Of a stretch of 64,000 nucleotides of DNA, positions 32,565-40,740 are shown piece after piece (position 1 is the stretch's first letter; every line of letters begins with the position of its first letter). Position numbers and translations under genes: made by a program. Source of the DNA: Clostridia bacterium (lineage in GTDB: Bacteria; Bacillota; Clostridia; Oscillospirales; CAG-272); NCBI GenBank assembly GCA_017468385.1, contig JAFUIQ010000002.1:1-64000 (forward strand). Direction: 5' to 3'. The notes under the pieces are model-generated. The model ran no database searches, was not told the DNA's origin, and saw only the letters and a program-made list of their open reading frames with translations.

Positions 32565-33446
32565 ATGGTCACCAAATTCTTTTATCGGGATCTGATTGTC
32601 CCGCAATGCAATCGGCGGGTGGATGACGAGCCGCTGATCGTCAACTGCACCGGATGCTGTCATTTTGACACTCCTTTTGAAACCTACAACCGAAGCGGAC
32701 GGCAGGATTATTACCTGCAGTACGTGTGCGAGGGCACTCTCACCATATGGCTGGACGGGCGTGTCCATGAAATGCCGAAGGGCTCCTTCCTTTTGACTAA
32801 GCCGAACACACCGTACCGCTATTCCCTGCCCGCCGGGAAAACGATGGAATACCTGTGGATACATTTCAGCGGATTTCACGCGGTGCGGCTCCTATCCAGG
32901 CTCCATCTTGAGACCGGAAAAATCTACACCGTCGGCGACTGTCTTGGGGATATATATCCTTTGTTTGAGGGTCTGTTTGAAGAATTCACCAATCGCCCCC
33001 GGGGATTTGACGATCGGTGCGCCGCCTATTTGAGTGAAATCCTGGTACATCTCTCCCGCCACGCCGCCATGGATGCACCGGGAACGGAAAAGAAACTATG
33101 CAGTCTCTCCTGGCTGCACCGACATTTTGCACAGGACGTCCCCATTGAAGTACTGGCGGCCATGGAGCATCTCAGCGAGAGCCGATACCGCATTGTTTTT
33201 CGCCGTCAGACCGGCTATTCCCCCGGAGAATACCGCACCGCCCTGCGGATGCAGCACGCCTGCGACCTGCTTTCCACCTCACAACGAAGCATCAAGGATA
33301 TCAGCGCCGAGTGCGGATACGGGGATGTGCTGTACTTCACCCGCCTGTTCCGGGAGAAAATCGGCATGCCGCCCGGGCAATATCGCAGAACGACCGCACA
33401 CAGCGGCATGGATTCCGATAAGGCTGTCACAATGCACAATTTTTAA
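32565..33446 (+). CDS. AraC-family transcriptional regulator
   Basis: The start at 32565 follows CGGAGGTACC and gives 293 residues. The N-terminal half is a cupin-type sensor (YYLQYVCEGTLTIWLDGR, FLLTKPNTPYRYSLP). The C-terminal 100 residues hold the two AraC helix-turn-helix motifs: DVPIEVLAAMEHLSESRYR, then QRSIKDISAECGYGDVLYFT, ending in GMPPGQYRR. It is flanked by a divergent isomerase/dehydrogenase operon and a downstream solute-binding protein gene. It probably controls both in response to a sugar. Confidence 0.92.
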   Translation: MVTKFFYRDLIVPQCNRRVDDEPLIVNCTGCCHFDTPFETYNRSGRQDYYLQYVCEGTLTIWLDGRVHEMPKGSFLLTKPNTPYRYSLPAGKTMEYLWIHFSGFHAVRLLSRLHLETGKIYTVGDCLGDIYPLFEGLFEEFTNRPRGFDDRCAAYLSEILVHLSRHAAMDAPGTEKKLCSLSWLHRHFAQDVPIEVLAAMEHLSESRYRIVFRRQTGYSPGEYRTALRMQHACDLLSTSQRSIKDISAECGYGDVLYFTRLFREKIGMPPGQYRRTTAHSGMDSDKAVTMHNF

Positions 33447-33487
33447 TGTTGGATTTTAGCACGAACGACGATTTTAACGATCGGCCA

Positions 33488-33516
33488 TTGATTTCAGATG
33501 AAATCTGTGATATACT
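33488..33516 (+). promoter_or_regulatory. Promoter of the solute-binding protein gene with palindrome in the spacer
   Basis: TTGATT (33488-33493) and TATACT (33511-33516) have a 17-bp spacer. The palindrome GATTTCA-GA-TGAAATC (33490-33505) overlaps the -35 end and spacer. It contains the motif shared with the AraC gene promoter. Confidence 0.75.
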
Positions 33517-33577
33517 ATTTTTAACAGCCGTTTAGATTCGCTTTCCCCGGCCACAAAATTTAATAAGGAGATAGAAC

Positions 33578-35077
33578 ATGAAAATAAAACGCATACTCTC
33601 GTTATTGTTAGCCGCTTTGATGCTCGCCCCGGTTTTCGCCTCTTGCGATCAGGATACGCCGGATACCCCCGACATTCCCGATGTCTCCGATTCCACATCG
33701 ACTGATACCGAACCGGAGGATACCGGTCTGGTACTGGGAAAGACCGACTTAGGCGGTGCTGAACTGCGCGTCATGGGCGTATCAGCAGAATGGAACTACG
33801 GTTACTACACTACTGCCGACATTTGGCGCGAAGAAGACAGTGCGGACCCCTACGAGGCCGCCGTTTATAACCGCGTTCAAGATTGTATCAACAAGTATAA
33901 CTTCAACGTAACCTACACCGACGACAAATCCCCCATTAACGCCGTGGCCAGTATGGTTGCCGGCGGTCTGGACCAGGTGGATCTGGTGTTCCATCCGTGG
34001 AGCGGTATGTTTATCGCCTCCAAGGGCGGCCATCTGCTGGATCTGAGAGAGATTTCTTCCATTGATCTCAGCAATGCCTGGTGGGATCAGAACGCCAACA
34101 CCGAGTTGTCTATAGCAAACCGGCTGTTCTACACCACCGGTGAGATCACTGCTATTGACGATCGCTGTTCCCGTGCGCTGTATTTCAACAAGGATCTGGC
34201 GGCAGCCAAAAATCTGGAAAGCCCCTACGAATTGGTAGCCAATAATCAGTGGACCTTCGACAAGTTCGCGCAGATGTGCCGCGACGTGTATGAGGATGTG
34301 GACGGCGGCGGTACGCTGGACGAGGATGATATCGTGGGTATGTTCTACGAAAATGGTCAATTCCCCTACATGATGACAGCTGCTGGCGAGAAATTCGCTT
34401 CTCTGGACGAAAACGGTAAGCCCGTATACACCTGGCTGCAGACCTCTGAGGCTGTCACCAAAATGGAAACCGTTGCCGGCTTCTTCATCGAGGACAATAC
34501 CACGTTCCATATAAATAAATACACCAACCTCGGATCCTTCTCTAATAAATATGCTTATGCCCGCAGTAAGTTTGCAACAGGCAAGCATCTGTTCTCCCTG
34601 GGCGGCGCGCTGGTTATTAACGAATTCGCGGATATGGAGCAATCCTTCGGTATCGTTCCCATGCCTAAGTGGAACGCCGACCAGACTCGATATTATCACA
34701 TCGTGGAAGGTTCCTGCCCCATGTACGGTATTCCCAACTCCAAGACGGACGCCACCGATATCGGCTACATGCTGGAATACTTCGCATGGGAAGGCATGAA
34801 CACTGTAACGCCTACTTATAAGGAAAGAATGTTGAAGCGCCGTTATGCGCAGGATACCGAGAGCGCAGATATGCTGGATATTATCTATGCAAACAAATGC
34901 TTTGATGTAGGGTACGTAGGCAACTGGAGCGGTGTTGTCAACCAGGCCAATGGCAGCATCGACGCCGGAAGACTGCCGAAGATGTCCGCGTACAACCGGA
35001 TAGCAAAGACAATCCCCGCTCTGATAGAGAAAGACTACGACGCGTATCTGAACGCCGGCAAGGAAGTTGTCGAATAA
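33578..35077 (+). CDS. Extracellular sugar-type solute-binding lipoprotein, no permease nearby
   Basis: 499 residues with a lipoprotein signal peptide (MKIKRILSLLLAALMLAP, lipobox FASC, Cys 23) and a Thr/Asp/Pro-rich linker. The mature domain has the ABC sugar-binding layout: VDLVFHPWSGMFIASKGG, RALYFNKDLAAAKNLESPYE, FDKFAQMCRDVYEDVDGG and FGIVPMPKWNADQTRYYH. The ribosome binding site is TAAGGAG. A terminator follows immediately, so it is monocistronic and no permease is encoded nearby. It may use a transporter encoded elsewhere or serve as a sensor. It shares a promoter motif with the AraC gene. Confidence 0.85.
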   Translation: MKIKRILSLLLAALMLAPVFASCDQDTPDTPDIPDVSDSTSTDTEPEDTGLVLGKTDLGGAELRVMGVSAEWNYGYYTTADIWREEDSADPYEAAVYNRVQDCINKYNFNVTYTDDKSPINAVASMVAGGLDQVDLVFHPWSGMFIASKGGHLLDLREISSIDLSNAWWDQNANTELSIANRLFYTTGEITAIDDRCSRALYFNKDLAAAKNLESPYELVANNQWTFDKFAQMCRDVYEDVDGGGTLDEDDIVGMFYENGQFPYMMTAAGEKFASLDENGKPVYTWLQTSEAVTKMETVAGFFIEDNTTFHINKYTNLGSFSNKYAYARSKFATGKHLFSLGGALVINEFADMEQSFGIVPMPKWNADQTRYYHIVEGSCPMYGIPNSKTDATDIGYMLEYFAWEGMNTVTPTYKERMLKRRYAQDTESADMLDIIYANKCFDVGYVGNWSGVVNQANGSIDAGRLPKMSAYNRIAKTIPALIEKDYDAYLNAGKEVVE

Positions 35078-35089
35078 GTGTAATCTCCC

Positions 35090-35124
35090 AAAAGAACTGT
35101 TGCTCTTGGCAACAGTTCTTTTTT
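35090..35124 (+). terminator. Terminator of the solute-binding protein gene
   Basis: AAAAGAACTGTTGC (35090-35103) pairs with GCAACAGTTCTTTT around a TCTTG loop, ending in six T at 35119-35124. Confidence 0.9.
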
Positions 35125-35169
35125 CATCCATGAATATAGCAATATAAACCTGTAATTTTCTCAAAAACG

Positions 35170-35198
35170 GTGACAAAGCGAAAACTTCATGGTATAAT
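35170..35198 (+). promoter_or_regulatory. Promoter of the propeller-like gene pair
   Basis: GTGACA (35170-35175) and TATAAT (35193-35198) have a 17-bp spacer. The start codon is about 43 bases downstream. Confidence 0.72.
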
Positions 35199-35240
35199 GC
35201 TCTTACAGCAGTTTTATTACCCATCTCAGGAGATATAGCC

Positions 35241-36146
35241 ATGAACACTAACCCGATAACCAAAACAACCCTTCGCGATGATGCCTTTACCACCATTGCC
35301 AGAACCCATGCCGCCGACGGATGCTCCAGCACCCAGGGTATGGCTGTGGGCGGAGACTATATTTACTCCATCCAGATCAAGAGTGACAACTCCAAGTGCA
35401 TCATGCATCGGGTGCACCGCTTTACCGGCGAATGTTGTCTGATGACTAATGCCGACACCGATTCCACCATCTTTACCAATCTGCGCCATGCCAATTCTAT
35501 GGATTTCCGCGTACTGGACGGTAAGGATTTCCTGCTGGTCAGCGTATCTGACAAAATCATTGTATGGGAAATCGACGGCACTGTTCTGCATCCTTATGCG
35601 GAATTTGATATCCGTTACAATGGAAAGCCGTTTATTACCAGCGCCATGAATGTGTATAAAATTGAAGAAGATACCATCACCTTCCTGTTCAAATGGGGAC
35701 GCACCCTCTCCACCGGCTCCATTGCCCGCGGAGAAAGATCCGGCGTCATCGACGCCACGGTCCTGTGCCAGCTGGATGTTTCCCGTGTTCCTCTGAACGG
35801 CGGGGAGCAGGATTTCTCCTCCTTCGTCAACCAGGGCATCTGCTGCGAGGGGGATATTGTACTGATTCCCATCACCGGCAATCACAAAGACGAAACCATC
35901 AACCAGGCCATCATTCTCGGTTACGACATCAGCCGTGCCGACGGTACCAACACCCTTCAGCCCGAGCCGGACCTTGTATTCCACATGATCTGTGAGGAAT
36001 ATCCCGGTCTGTTTGAAGTAGAGGACTGCGACATTGCCGATGACGGCAAGATGTATTTCAATGCCAACCGTTGGCTGGTTAAGTGGGGATCCGATTACGA
36101 CGGCGTTCTGGTGATGAACGATTATACCTTCCCCAGCAAAAAATAA
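35241..36146 (+). CDS. Propeller-like protein without signal peptide, paralog of the next gene
   Basis: 301 residues, starting after AGGAGATATAGCC. There is no export signal, so it should be cytoplasmic. It consists of repeated beta-rich units such as DGCSSTQGMAVGGDYIYS, FTNLRHANSMDFRVLDG and INQAIILGYDIS, and ends FEVEDCDIADDGKMYFNANR. The following gene repeats the same order of motifs over its first 310 residues, so the two are paralogs. They start 48 bases apart in one operon. Related sequences are found as the catalytic or binding part of dockerin proteins, but I know no established activity. Confidence 0.7.
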   Translation: MNTNPITKTTLRDDAFTTIARTHAADGCSSTQGMAVGGDYIYSIQIKSDNSKCIMHRVHRFTGECCLMTNADTDSTIFTNLRHANSMDFRVLDGKDFLLVSVSDKIIVWEIDGTVLHPYAEFDIRYNGKPFITSAMNVYKIEEDTITFLFKWGRTLSTGSIARGERSGVIDATVLCQLDVSRVPLNGGEQDFSSFVNQGICCEGDIVLIPITGNHKDETINQAIILGYDISRADGTNTLQPEPDLVFHMICEEYPGLFEVEDCDIADDGKMYFNANRWLVKWGSDYDGVLVMNDYTFPSKK

Positions 36147-36194
36147 TGAAAACCGGGCATCGCCCGATCCATCGGATAAGGAGGAGATACAACC

Positions 36195-37673
36195 ATGAAA
36201 CACGTTCCCGCGCGCCTTTCCGTTTTTCTCATCTGTGCCCTTCTGCTGCTGACACCCCTTTTGATTCCGGGTACCGCCGCGGCCGACATTCTGTATGACG
36301 ATGCATACACCCAGATCGCCCCAACCCTGCATCAGTCAAACGGATGCACCTCTACCCAGGGATTTGCGGCAGGAAACACCTACCTGTACTCCGCCATGAT
36401 CCAGGGAGACAACACCAATGCAGTAATCCATCGTGTACACAAGGATACCGGCAGTACCTGTCTGATGAAAAACGGCGCCAACGGCACCACATCCTTTACC
36501 AATCTGGGCCATGCCAACGATATGGACTTCGCCGTTGTGGACGGCAAAGAGTATCTGTTTGTTCTTGCCTCCGGCAACGATATTGAAACCGGCAACATCA
36601 TTGTGTTTGAAATCCGGGACGATACTCTGTATCAGCGCGCCCGGTATACGTTGAGTTATAACGGCGGTAATTTCAATCCCTCCGGCATGGCTGTTTACAA
36701 AATCGACTCCCAAACGGTTACATTCGCATTCAAATGGAGTTTCACAACCATCTCCACCGGCTCCATCTCGTTCCAGGCCACATCCGGCGACATCCCCGTA
36801 ACCGTCAAATGCTATCTGGACTCCACCCAGGTGAATATCGATGGACAGCCCCGGAATTTCAACGACTTCGCCAATCAGGGAATCTATATTCACGATGAGA
36901 TTCTGTATGCCACCTACGCCGGCTGCTATAAAATTGAAACCGTCTATCAAAGTCTGATCCTCGGCTTTGATCTCACCAAAGCCCCCGGCACCCTTCAGCC
37001 GGAGGAGGATCTGATTTTTTATATCGAAAGCTCAAATTATCCCCGTGCCTTTGAGATGGAGGATTGCGGAATTGCCGGCGACGGAAAGCTGTACTTCAAC
37101 ACCAACTGCTGGAAAAGCGAAACCGACAAGAATCACGACGGCGTGTTTGTGCTGAACGATTTCTCTGTACATAAATCCACTGTGACGGGAGAAATCACCT
37201 CGTTCCACCCCGGCACTCCCACAACGGTCCAGCTGAAGCAGGGCGGCATCGTCAAGTATTCCACGGTGAGTGGAATCCAGAGCGGAAGCGGCGAAATCAC
37301 CCAGTCATTCTGTCTGGAGAATGTTTCCCCGGGCACCTACGATCTGGTGTGTACAAAAGACAGACATCTTCCCTACACCATTACCGGCATCACGGTGGGA
37401 GCAGAGGATGTGGATTTGACAACCCACGCCAATCCGGCCATCGCTCACATCACCCTGCAAGCGGGGGATGTAAACAACGACGGAAGTGTAGATCTGGTGG
37501 ATGTCATCGTGCTCACGTCTTCCTTGACCTATTCTCAGCCTATACAGGAGGCAGCCTCTCCTCACGCCGATGTAAATGGGGATAACTACTGTGATCTGCA
37601 GGATCTGATTGTCATTACATCCGCAGAGAATTACAATCAAAGCGCGCCGGTTGTTCCCTTCACCGAAACCTGA
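36195..37673 (+). CDS. Secreted propeller-like protein with a C-terminal dockerin module
   Basis: 492 residues, starting after AAGGAGGAGATAC. A signal peptide (LSVFLICALLLLTPLLIPG, cleavage after TAAA) is followed by a beta-rich domain, about 35-335, paralogous to the previous gene product. Next comes a carboxypeptidase-regulatory-like beta-sandwich, about 335-420 (STVTGEITSFHPGT, SPGTYDLVC). A dockerin-like pair of EF-hand loops ends the protein: GDVNNDGSVDLVDVIVL and ADVNGDNYCDLQDLIVI, then TSAENYNQ. Dockerins bind cohesins to build cellulosome-like complexes or attach enzymes to the cell surface. The same C-terminal module occurs in the gene at 45532-47289. Confidence 0.83.
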   Translation: MKHVPARLSVFLICALLLLTPLLIPGTAAADILYDDAYTQIAPTLHQSNGCTSTQGFAAGNTYLYSAMIQGDNTNAVIHRVHKDTGSTCLMKNGANGTTSFTNLGHANDMDFAVVDGKEYLFVLASGNDIETGNIIVFEIRDDTLYQRARYTLSYNGGNFNPSGMAVYKIDSQTVTFAFKWSFTTISTGSISFQATSGDIPVTVKCYLDSTQVNIDGQPRNFNDFANQGIYIHDEILYATYAGCYKIETVYQSLILGFDLTKAPGTLQPEEDLIFYIESSNYPRAFEMEDCGIAGDGKLYFNTNCWKSETDKNHDGVFVLNDFSVHKSTVTGEITSFHPGTPTTVQLKQGGIVKYSTVSGIQSGSGEITQSFCLENVSPGTYDLVCTKDRHLPYTITGITVGAEDVDLTTHANPAIAHITLQAGDVNNDGSVDLVDVIVLTSSLTYSQPIQEAASPHADVNGDNYCDLQDLIVITSAENYNQSAPVVPFTET

Positions 37674-37680
37674 TACAAAA

Positions 37681-37718
37681 GGGGCTATTGCAAGTAGATG
37701 CAATAGCCCCGAATTTTT
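37681..37718 (+). terminator. Terminator after the dockerin gene
   Basis: GGGGCTATTGCA (37681-37692) pairs with TGCAATAGCCCC (37699-37710), followed by GAATTTTT. It lies 7 bases past the stop codon. Confidence 0.85.
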
Positions 37719-37812
37719 ACGTTCGCACGTAAAAATTCGAAATTTCGCAGAAATTTGCGGCGAGATTGCCCGTGTTTTTGCCTATGTCGGGCAAAAAATG
37801 GCCGCATCAGCG
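37710..37812. repeat. Run of perfect hairpins in a non-coding stretch
   Basis: Four inverted repeats follow one another. CGAATTTTTACGT-TCGC-ACGTAAAAATTCG covers 37710-37739. AAATTTC-GCA-GAAATTT follows at about 37740-37756. TTGCCCG...CGGGCAA lies at about 37766-37795. TGGCCGC-ATCA-GCGGCCA follows near 37799-37816. No reading frame of interest spans them. The order and perfection suggest a composite palindromic element rather than chance. Confidence 0.7.
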
Positions 37813-37829
37813 GCCAAGGGAAAGCTCGC

Positions 37830-37866
37830 GGAGGTGACGCATTGCTAAATGCGACACCTCCTTTTA
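37830..37866 (+). terminator. Strong hairpin with T tract ending the palindrome run
   Basis: GGAGGTG (37830-37836) pairs with CACCTCC (37855-37861) and the inner CGCATT pairs with AATGCG. TTTT follows on the plus strand. Confidence 0.6.
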
Positions 37867-37926
37867 TTATTCTCTGTGGATCACCATCACGCTGAAGAAA
37901 TCATCGCCGGTAGCCGAATCGGTTTT

Positions 37927-38529
37927 TTATCCCAGCGGCCATTCCGCCAGAATAGCCCGACAGGGTGCTCCGTCTGCACCGCCCAAAGCGATAGGCGCCG
38001 CATTCAGAAAATACACGCCCTCGGGCACATGCGCCAGACGGATGCCTTCCAAAAGTACTACATTCTCACCCAGCAGCTGATGATGTACTGCGGCAGGGGC
38101 ATCCTCCGGTCCTACCGTCTGGGATTCGTTGCCGATAAGATCCACGCCGTAGTCGGCAAACGCCTGCGCCGCCTCCAGGGAAACGGTGGCGTTGCCCTTG
38201 ATGAGAATCCGCCGGGCAGATTCCCGCAGTGCGAGAATAGCGCGATGCAGAATCCGCTGTGCATCGGCGGCACGCAGGATTCCCTCGTGCTCCGCCACAT
38301 AGGCCATTCCCACGGTTTTGTCCAGCGGGATCTGCTCCACGGTTTTTCCGTCCGCGATGAAGTGGTAAGGGGCATCGATGTGCGTGCCGTTGTGGGCGCA
38401 CATGGAAAAGGCGGTCAGGTTATAGGGTGAGCCATCGGCCATACGGCAGAGAACCTCCCGTTTCGGGGCAGGATCACCGGGAAACACGGCGCACGTAAAC
38501 AGTTCCTGTGAGATATCGTACAGTTTCAT
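37927..38529 (-). CDS. Cyclase / kynurenine formamidase-like metal hydrolase
   Basis: A 200-residue member of the cyclase family (PF04199). It starts LYDISQELFTCAVFPGDP and has the metal-binding motif AHNGTHIDAPYHF, which carries the HxGTHxDxPxH signature, and a C-terminal GGADGAPCRAIL. Known members hydrolyse N-formylkynurenine or cyclic amides; the substrate here is unknown. After the stop at 37927 the same frame continues for 19 sense codons to a second stop at 37867. That tail has no obvious meaning. The gene stands alone between the palindrome run and the 38629 operon. Confidence 0.85.
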   Translation of the reverse strand: MKLYDISQELFTCAVFPGDPAPKREVLCRMADGSPYNLTAFSMCAHNGTHIDAPYHFIADGKTVEQIPLDKTVGMAYVAEHEGILRAADAQRILHRAILALRESARRILIKGNATVSLEAAQAFADYGVDLIGNESQTVGPEDAPAAVHHQLLGENVVLLEGIRLAHVPEGVYFLNAAPIALGGADGAPCRAILAEWPLG

Positions 38530-38595
38530 CTTTGTCTTCCTTCACGTAAGATATATAATATTATACCTCTGCCGCACCCGCAATGCAACACAGAG

Positions 38596-38625
38596 ACAAA
38601 AATCGGAGGCTGTTGCCTCCGATTT
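38596..38625 (-). terminator. Terminator of the TetR-led operon
   Basis: AAATCGGAGGC (38600-38610) pairs with GCCTCCGATTT (38615-38625). On the minus strand five T follow. It lies directly after the stop at 38629. Confidence 0.88.
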
Positions 38626-38628
38626 CTC

Positions 38629-39273
38629 TTATTTGGTTCCGAACAGAATCTCCCGGAAGAGCGCCTCGGTTTTCTCCTCGCCCAACGCTTTCTTGAACAC
38701 ATCGGTGGAGGGACCGCCGTTTTTCAGAAGCCCCTCTACATAGACGGATGCTTTTTGCCGCTTTGTCTCCTGATCGCTGACGGGAGCAGCATCGGATGAC
38801 AGATAGGCCGCAAAATGCTCCTTTGTCAGTTGATCCAGCCGCGGTGTGTGGGACTTCTTCCCCTTCTTGGAGATGCTCTCGGGCAGCTTGATGGAATCGT
38901 ACCAATGAGTGCCCGGATCCCGCTCGGGCAGATCCGCGTAGCCATTCTTCACGCGGGCAAGCGCATCGGCGTCATACGCCCCCACCAATGTATCATACAA
39001 CTCCACGATGAGGGTATCGTTGCCCATGGCGAAGATGCGGTCATAGGAATACAGGGGCAGATCGATTTCCACGGGGTTGATGATCAGCGTATCCATCCTC
39101 ATCAAGCCAAAGAATCCTTTGGCCCTCATCACGGACACATGACCCAATCCCTCGGCGTGAAACGCCTGCACGGTGAATGTCATCCCATTCGCTTTCAGTT
39201 GAGCGAACTCTCCCGCATCGATCGCGGTAAGGGGATATTTTTGTTGCAGGCGAGAGAGAATCTTGTCAGTCAT
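38629..39273 (-). CDS. Unknown soluble protein, last gene of the TetR-led operon
   Basis: 214 residues, overlapping the upstream membrane protein gene by ATGA (39270-39273). It has no export signal. The middle part (FFGLMRMDTLIINPVEIDLP, then LYSYDRIFAMGNDTLIVELY) is a beta-strand pattern faintly like ferredoxin-dependent bilin reductases, but this is weak and I do not claim it. The C-terminal half is helical and charged (KKGKKSHTPRLDQLTKEHF). Its consistent place in a redox operon suggests it acts on the same substrate or as a chaperone or sensor (inference). Confidence 0.65.
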   Translation of the reverse strand: MTDKILSRLQQKYPLTAIDAGEFAQLKANGMTFTVQAFHAEGLGHVSVMRAKGFFGLMRMDTLIINPVEIDLPLYSYDRIFAMGNDTLIVELYDTLVGAYDADALARVKNGYADLPERDPGTHWYDSIKLPESISKKGKKSHTPRLDQLTKEHFAAYLSSDAAPVSDQETKRQKASVYVEGLLKNGGPSTDVFKKALGEEKTEALFREILFGTK

Positions 39274-39905
39274 ACCATCTCTCCTTTGCGAAGTTCCAAT
39301 TCAGTCAGTCCGTTCTTATGAAGCAAAATCGCACCGGCCAGGAGCGCCCCCTGCCCTACCACGTTGACGCCTTCCGCGATCCAGTTCATGGATGCTTCAG
39401 CGAAATCCTGGGAGGAGAGATACCCCATGCAGAGGGAGCAGACAAAGGACAGAACGAACAGCGCAATCAGCCCGGACTTTTTCAGTTTGGCGGCCAGAAT
39501 GCACAGAACCACATCCATAATGCCCAGTCCCGCCACCATCAGACCGACAAACACAAACGTACCGCTGAACAGCGGCGGTGCTACAGCACAAACGGCGGTT
39601 TTGGATTGCTTATGGCACAGCATAGCCAGGATGCCGATGCCCGCCAGGAGAAATCCGATGGACTGCACGGGGAAAAACATGGCACTCAATGCCTCAAAAT
39701 CGCACACGCCCGCGGCGTAGAGCAATTTGTAGGTCGCCTTCAGCGCACCGGCGCAGGTGATATCGATGGTGCCGGCGGCAAAGAGGGCAAAGGCACCTTT
39801 GCTCATTTTGTTGTACAGATCCCGCATCAGGATCACCGATGCGATGGCAAAGAAGATCACGGGAATATAGTCTACCAGTGCCATGGACACGGAAAAGTCT
39901 TTCAT
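39270..39905 (-). CDS. Six-helix membrane protein of unknown function
   Basis: 211 residues with six to seven predicted helices, e.g. YIPVIFFAIASVILMRDLY, VQSIGFLLAGIGILAMLC and GTFVFVGLMVAGLGIMDVVL. There is no large soluble domain. It overlaps the downstream gene by 4 bases and follows the DUF1295 gene by 22 bases. It could form a membrane complex with the DUF1295 protein. I do not recognise a characterised family. Confidence 0.65.
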   Translation of the reverse strand: MKDFSVSMALVDYIPVIFFAIASVILMRDLYNKMSKGAFALFAAGTIDITCAGALKATYKLLYAAGVCDFEALSAMFFPVQSIGFLLAGIGILAMLCHKQSKTAVCAVAPPLFSGTFVFVGLMVAGLGIMDVVLCILAAKLKKSGLIALFVLSFVCSLCMGYLSSQDFAEASMNWIAEGVNVVGQGALLAGAILLHKNGLTELELRKGEMV

Positions 39906-39927
39906 TCGTGTGTCTCCTTATGTGGTC

Positions 39928-40737
39928 TTATTTTTTATTCAGGTGATAGATGGGAAGCAGGGGGATGATGATGGGGGTCTTGTTGGCGTAGGTATTGTAT
40001 TCCTCATCATCGCCGTAGCGCTTCATCTGCCGCTTTTCCAGACGCTGGGCGCCGTTGAACATGATGAACACGATGCAGATGTAGGCAATCACGGCGGTGA
40101 TCCACTGGCCAACGGTAGCGTACGCGGTGATGCCGCTGATGAACACGCCGGTCCAGAACAAAATCTCACCGAAATAGTTGGGGCAGCGGACAATCTTGTA
40201 CAGGCCCTTGGTGGCTACCATGTTGGGATTCTCCTTCTTCTGGGCGGATTTCTGATTATCCGCAACGGATTCCAGGATCAGACCGAACACAGACACGGCA
40301 AAACCGATCACGGGCACGAGAATATCCGCAAATCCGCCCACATAGCGGAACAGCATGGGGCTGACCTGCGCGGTATACAGCACAGCCACGGACACCCAGA
40401 TGGTTGCCAAAACGAAGATGGGCATTTTCTTTTCGTTGTTCTTCGCCAAAGTATCCTTGGCCACATCTGTCTTGCGGAAGGACACGCTCTTCAATTCACG
40501 AATGAGAAGGAAGCCGGAAAGACGGATGCCGTAAGCCACAAACAGTACCGCCTCCACCAGCACGATCCACAACGGTGTGGCGGTAGGATTGATAAAATAC
40601 ATCACGAGGATAGCAATACCGCCGCCGGCCACGGCAAAGCCGTAACCGATGGACAGAAAATACACGAACTTATAAAATCCGACAGCGCACAAAACAGCGC
40701 AGACGGCCAGAATGATTCCCAAAAGACTCCAAGGCAT
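39928..40737 (-). CDS. DUF1295 / steroid 5-alpha-reductase-like integral membrane enzyme
   Basis: 269 residues with about seven helices. The C-terminal signature KGLYKIVRCPNYFGEILFWTG, then RLEKRQMKRYGDDEEYNTY, is that of DUF1295 proteins, which share a fold with isoprenylcysteine methyltransferases and 3-oxo-5-alpha-steroid 4-dehydrogenases. Such enzymes use SAM or NADPH on lipid-like substrates inside the membrane; which applies here is not evident. It follows the NmrA-like gene by 3 bases. Confidence 0.82.
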   Translation of the reverse strand: MPWSLLGIILAVCAVLCAVGFYKFVYFLSIGYGFAVAGGGIAILVMYFINPTATPLWIVLVEAVLFVAYGIRLSGFLLIRELKSVSFRKTDVAKDTLAKNNEKKMPIFVLATIWVSVAVLYTAQVSPMLFRYVGGFADILVPVIGFAVSVFGLILESVADNQKSAQKKENPNMVATKGLYKIVRCPNYFGEILFWTGVFISGITAYATVGQWITAVIAYICIVFIMFNGAQRLEKRQMKRYGDDEEYNTYANKTPIIIPLLPIYHLNKK

Positions 40738-40740
40738 GAT

